Notes under the pieces: generated by a model
Databases searched by the model: none
Told to the model about the DNA's origin: nothing
The model's input: the letters and a program-made list of their open reading frames with translations, nothing else
In this document: piece after piece, positions 5,435-8,253 of the stretch
Position numbering within the stretch: position 1 is the stretch's first letter
How the letters are laid out: the number at the start of each line of letters is the position of its first letter
Position numbers and translations under genes: made by a program
Assembly (NCBI GenBank): GCA_029259875.1
Contig: JAJDEK010000562.1
Location: 1-8,253, forward strand
Direction: 5' to 3'
Length of the DNA stretch: 8,253 nt
From: Planctomycetaceae bacterium
GTDB taxonomy: Bacteria; Planctomycetota; Planctomycetia; Planctomycetales; Planctomycetaceae

Positions 5435-7408
5435 TTATGCCAGTAGCGCTGCCAACCCAGGATCGTTATTACCAGCAGCAACTGGTTGTTTATTGATCAT
5501 CTGTTCGACCAGCAGTTGTGTGGAAAGAATTCCCACCAGTGCCATATTGTCTCGTGTACCGATCGCGCGTCCCTCTGCGATTTTTTTCACCAAACGTTGA
5601 ACGGCAGTTGGATTAAACAGCCCGCTTTCTTTCAGTTTGTCTGGTGACAATTGCTGGTTGACATATTCGAAGCGGGCCTTCTGTTTTTTCGTATCAATGA
5701 AGCTATGTGCTTCTGGCGCACGATAAGGTTGCTTGGGTCTCTTTCGAATGCTTTCGGGAATCAGATCACGCATTGCATATTTCAGAAGATATTTTTCATT
5801 TAATCCATTCATCTTAAAACGAATGGGAATACGTGCGGCAAATTCCACTACACGATAATCCAGAAACGGAAACCGGCCTTCAACTGAGTTACCCATCGCC
5901 ATGCGATCGCCTTGCGATGACAAAATATAACCCGGCATCAAATTCACCGTCTCCAGGTATTGAGCCTGGCAGAATGATGGCCATTGGGAAAACTGTTCTG
6001 GCAATTGGTCAGAGAATTCCGAAAGCGGATTGTGATTTACCAGTTGTTGTTTCACATCATCACTGAAAAAGGTTTTCAATTTGGAAGTTAATTCCCAGCG
6101 AGGCAGATGTGAGAAAAACGGATTGTTAAGCTCTTCGGGGCGAATGTTGAAAAACGCTTTGAGATAAGCAGGAGACTGTGCCTGCAAATTTTTCATGTAT
6201 GGATAAAGACGCTTTAACAGGAGGGGGCGAATTTTTGAATCCGGTTGACGACTCCAAAAACGTCGAATTTTGGTTTCTTTAAATAGATCGTAACCTCCCA
6301 ATATTTCGTCAGCGCCTTCGCCGGTCATCACAACTTTAAACTGATTGTCGTGTACCAACTGCGACAGCAGGTACATGGGAGCGGGAGCCGTTCGCAGAAC
6401 TGGCTTTTCCGTGTGTTGTATCATTTTGGGAAAGACCCGTCCGATGTCTTCGTAGGAACAGCAGACGGCTTGATGCTCGGTTCCCAATTCCTGAATCATT
6501 TCCTGTTGATAGCGGCTTTCGTCATACTCTTGGTCATTAAAAACAACGGAGAATGTATTCAAGGGGGCATTGGTGTAATTTCGAATGATGGCTGCAGTGA
6601 CGGATGAATCCAGACCGCCACTTAGATAAGCGCCAACGGGAACATCGGCCCGTAAACGTAACTGCGTGGCATTAATCAGCAAAGCACGCAGTTCATCGGC
6701 CCAATCATCAAGCGATCGATTTTCTTCGTTCGGGCTGTAGTCCAGGTTCCAGTATTGCCAGATCTTTAATTGACCGTTCTTGACGATCATGGAGTGCGCG
6801 GGAGGTAATTCTAAAACATTGTCAAAAAATGTTCGTGGAGGGAGTGGTGACCAGAATGTAAACAACTGGTTCAATGCAGTCAGATCTGTTTTACGTTCCA
6901 CATCAGGTAGTGTGAACAGTGCTTTGATTTCTGAAGCAAAAATGAATCGTGATGGTGTTTGCGTATAAACGAGTGGCCGAATTCCCATACGATCGCGCGA
7001 CAGAAAAACTTGCTTTTGTCTTTGATCATGAATCGCAAAGGCCCATTGTCCATTAAATTGTTGAACACATTCGGGACCGTATTCAGCATACATATACAGA
7101 ATCACTTCCGTATCGGAATGAGTTTGGAACTGATAGCCTTTGCTTGTGAGTTGCGCCCGAAGTTCAATGTGATTATAAATTTCACCATTGAATGTGATGG
7201 ACAGCATTCCATCTGCAGACTGCATCGGTTGTACGCCACCAGCCAGGTCAACAATGCTCAGGCGACTATGTGCGAATCCAACAGAGCCGCGCGTTGTGAC
7301 TCCTGAGGCATCAGGGCCTCTATGATTGAGAGTGTCAATCATAGACTGTAATTCGGCCTGATTGACTGGATGTCGGTCAGACTGAATGATTCCAGCAATT
7401 CCACACAT
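5435..7408 (-). CDS. Asparagine-synthase-family glutamine amidotransferase
   Basis: AsnB-type enzymes hydrolyse glutamine in an N-terminal domain and pass the ammonia to an acyl-AMP made in the C-terminal domain. The first residues are MCGIAG, so Cys2 is the glutaminase nucleophile. NGEIYNH (74-80) and SDTE (98-101) complete the class II glutaminase site. The synthetase half has the PP-loop SGGLDSS (263-269), GEGADE (363-368) and DRMAMGNSVEGRFPFLDY (501-518). At 657 residues it is about 100 longer than enterobacterial AsnB and close to the AsnB-like proteins of exopolysaccharide and O-antigen loci, some of which are thought to amidate uronic acids. It may therefore not make free asparagine. 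The ATG has only a weak ribosome-binding site (GGA). It is the first gene of the five-gene operon, and its start is about 47 bases from the predicted transcription start. Confidence 0.93.
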   Translation of the reverse strand: MCGIAGIIQSDRHPVNQAELQSMIDTLNHRGPDASGVTTRGSVGFAHSRLSIVDLAGGVQPMQSADGMLSITFNGEIYNHIELRAQLTSKGYQFQTHSDTEVILYMYAEYGPECVQQFNGQWAFAIHDQRQKQVFLSRDRMGIRPLVYTQTPSRFIFASEIKALFTLPDVERKTDLTALNQLFTFWSPLPPRTFFDNVLELPPAHSMIVKNGQLKIWQYWNLDYSPNEENRSLDDWADELRALLINATQLRLRADVPVGAYLSGGLDSSVTAAIIRNYTNAPLNTFSVVFNDQEYDESRYQQEMIQELGTEHQAVCCSYEDIGRVFPKMIQHTEKPVLRTAPAPMYLLSQLVHDNQFKVVMTGEGADEILGGYDLFKETKIRRFWSRQPDSKIRPLLLKRLYPYMKNLQAQSPAYLKAFFNIRPEELNNPFFSHLPRWELTSKLKTFFSDDVKQQLVNHNPLSEFSDQLPEQFSQWPSFCQAQYLETVNLMPGYILSSQGDRMAMGNSVEGRFPFLDYRVVEFAARIPIRFKMNGLNEKYLLKYAMRDLIPESIRKRPKQPYRAPEAHSFIDTKKQKARFEYVNQQLSPDKLKESGLFNPTAVQRLVKKIAEGRAIGTRDNMALVGILSTQLLVEQMINKQPVAAGNNDPGLAALLA

Positions 7409-7452
7409 AAATGATCCGATACGCTGTTGAAGATAGACCTTGTCTACAGAGA

Positions 7453-7484
7453 GACCTAAGTCTCATACGGAAGAAATTTAGGTC
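7453..7484. promoter_or_regulatory. Putative operator: inverted GACCTAA pair at the operon promoter
   Basis: GACCTAA (7453-7459) and its reverse complement TTAGGTC (7478-7484) are both exact, with centres 25 bp apart. The right copy lies in the spacer of the predicted promoter and the left copy covers the predicted start-site region. The left copy also sits inside a small palindrome, GAGAC-CTAA-GTCTC (7451-7464). Confidence 0.6.
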
Positions 7485-7491
7485 ACGTCAA
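7462..7491 (-). promoter_or_regulatory. Predicted sigma-70-type promoter of the five-gene operon
   Basis: On the minus strand, TTGACG (7491-7486, five of six consensus bases) and TATGAG (7467-7462, four of six) are separated by 18 bases. Transcription would start near 7455, about 47 bases before the amidotransferase ATG. A GACCTAA motif lies in the spacer just after the -35 and an inverted copy lies directly after the -10, consistent with repression. Confidence 0.55.
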
Positions 7492-7570
7492 TTTCAAGTC
7501 AAATCGTATGTCTTTGTTCGCACTGGTGTTCGTAAAAATAAACAAGCGTGTCTTCCTTTTGATGATTAAC

Positions 7571-7585
7571 CGGTACTAACGGTAC
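7571..7585. repeat. Short direct repeat CGGTAC
   Basis: CGGTAC occurs at 7571-7576 and 7580-7585, separated by TAA. The repeat unit is nine bases if the similar trailing bases (TAA, AAG) are counted, close to one helical turn. It could be a tandem binding site, but it is short enough to be chance. Confidence 0.35.
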
Positions 7586-7590
7586 AAGTT

Positions 7591-7613
7591 ATCTGATCGT
7601 TACTACGATAGAT
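7591..7613. repeat. Dyad/hairpin with one bulged base
   Basis: ATCT-G-ATCGT (7591-7600) pairs with ACGATAGAT (7605-7613) around a four-base loop TACT. This gives nine base pairs with a single bulged G. No T-tract follows on either strand, so it is not an obvious terminator. It may be an operator or a leader hairpin. Confidence 0.45.
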
Positions 7614-7715
7614 TTCAGGCCTTTGGATGCGGATGTGGAGAAAAATTTGTATGGAAATATGTAGATGTTTTGAATTTTAGCGATTATCCGAAACAATTTG
7701 ACTCTTGAGTTATAT

Positions 7716-7762
7716 GACCTAAGCTTTCTCGCACCTAACAAGATGTGCAAGAGTTTTAGGTC
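7716..7762. promoter_or_regulatory. Putative operator: GACCTAA cluster beside the divergent gene
   Basis: GACCTAA (7716-7722) and the reverse complement TTAGGTC (7756-7762) are exact, with centres 40 bp apart. A near-copy, ACCTAA, lies between them at 7733-7738. It is the same motif as at the operon promoter, which suggests one regulator acting on both sides of the intergenic region. I could not place a convincing plus-strand promoter here. Confidence 0.55.
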
Positions 7763-7857
7763 TTGATCATGTTCGACAAATTTCTTTTGTCAGTATCACA
7801 TTGATCGGGATAGCGGGATTACTTTTTTCAGTGCAATCAACTGAGTGTGAACAGCAA

Positions 7858-8253
7858 ATGTCAGCCAATGCCCCCGATTCTGATGCATCAAAATCCCTTC
7901 TTGATCCGAAGGACTCAAAAAAACTAGGTGACATTGCTTCTAATGCAGTCAACACCGAAGAGCTGCTCGCTTCATTGAGTATGCTCAACCTGACTTCGAC
8001 TGGTGAATCAGAAGAGAGCGCTGGTTCAGAAGGATCAGCAACGGATGATCAGACTTCTGAAGTGTCAAATAGTACTGCGACGCTACCGTCGCAAACGGAA
8101 CCTGCTGAACCGATGCAAGTCATTGGCAAAAGCCAGCATCTCAGTCAGTTATTCAATCGCGTACAGGATCTTTTGAAGGGAGATGCAGAAGAGGGACAAG
8201 GGAATTTCATTCCGCAATGCCCGGAAACTCTGGAAGATACTGGGTTGACGCAG
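7858..8253 (+). CDS. Unrecognised acidic protein, N-terminal part (cut by window edge)
   Basis: The plus-strand frame is open from 7723 to the window end. The first in-frame ATG is at 7858, giving 132 residues before the edge. Residues about 1-85 are rich in Ser, Thr, Glu, Asp and Gln and look disordered (for example SEESAGSEGSATDD at 51-64). After about residue 87 the sequence looks folded, and it reaches IPQCPETLEDTGL (118-130). The P-x-TLE-x-TGL string reminds me of a conserved segment before the ATPase domain in some planctomycete AAA proteins; this is memory, not a search. The start is uncertain. The codons upstream of 7858 in the same frame read as a hydrophobic, signal-like stretch but offer only a TTG (7801) or rarer codons as starts. 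It is divergent from the operon and may share its GACCTAA regulation. Confidence 0.55.
   Translation, partial: MSANAPDSDASKSLLDPKDSKKLGDIASNAVNTEELLASLSMLNLTSTGESEESAGSEGSATDDQTSEVSNSTATLPSQTEPAEPMQVIGKSQHLSQLFNRVQDLLKGDAEEGQGNFIPQCPETLEDTGLTQ

Larger units (their letters stand above)
7409..7857. other. 449-bp divergent intergenic region
   Basis: This region separates the minus-strand operon from the plus-strand gene. It holds the operon promoter at 7462-7491, two clusters of a GACCTAA motif, a direct repeat at 7571-7585 and a dyad at 7591-7613. No complete gene is convincing in it. The part from 7771 on is open in the frame of the plus-strand gene but has no ordinary start codon before 7801 (TTG). 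Confidence 0.65.

Noticed and set aside
7767..7988. Minus-strand open frame of 73 codons opposite the right-edge plus-strand gene
   Set aside because: The plus-strand frame is open much longer (7723 to the edge) and looks protein-like; the minus frame has no recognisable features.
1..8253. CRISPR arrays, tRNA or rRNA genes, insertion sequences
   Set aside because: Reading both strands I saw no regularly spaced repeats, no tRNA-like cloverleaf, no rRNA segment and no transposase-like frame.

Overview
The window reads as bacterial chromosome from a planctomycete, probably near the Gimesia/Rubinisphaera group. I base this on the style of the S4 and adenylate kinase proteins, a GC content that looks a little under 50%, and long AT-rich intergenic regions. 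This is a judgement from memory of such proteins, not a database result.

Layout. Everything from 1 to 7408 is on the minus strand. At the left edge is the start of an adenylate kinase (1-230, truncated by the window). Next is rpsD for ribosomal protein S4 (451-1056), which is followed by a clean intrinsic terminator (about 384-429). After a 350-bp spacer with two strong dyads comes a five-gene operon, transcribed from about 7455 down to 1407. In transcription order it encodes a glutamine-dependent asparagine-synthase-like amidotransferase (7408-5435), a small acyl/peptidyl carrier protein (5384-5127), an AMP-forming acyl/aminoacyl ligase (5107-3551), a NAD-synthetase-like ATP-pyrophosphatase (3448-2447) and a NodB-type polysaccharide deacetylase (2405-1407). 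Gaps are 19-102 bp. A 449-bp region (7409-7857) then separates this operon from a divergent plus-strand gene that runs off the right edge (about 7858-8253).

How the genes may work together. The ligase plus free-standing carrier protein form an activation-and-loading pair, as DltA/DltC do. The AsnB-like and NadE-like proteins both adenylate a carboxylate and replace the AMP with nitrogen, and the deacetylase acts on N- or O-acetylated sugars. Similar sets (amidotransferase, acyl carrier, AMP ligase, deacetylase) occur in exopolysaccharide loci, including those linked to exosortase/PEP-CTERM sorting. The likely job is modification of an envelope or extracellular glycan, or synthesis of a small amide-containing molecule attached to one. 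No glycosyltransferase, flippase or exosortase is visible here, so the product is unknown.

Regulation. The operon has a readable promoter (TTGACG, 18-nt spacer, TATGAG; 7462-7491). The heptamer GACCTAA, or its reverse complement, occurs four times in the intergenic region, plus one near-copy. Two copies sit directly inside and just after this promoter, and the others lie beside the divergent gene. This looks like the binding site of an unidentified regulator and is the most specific new observation in the window.
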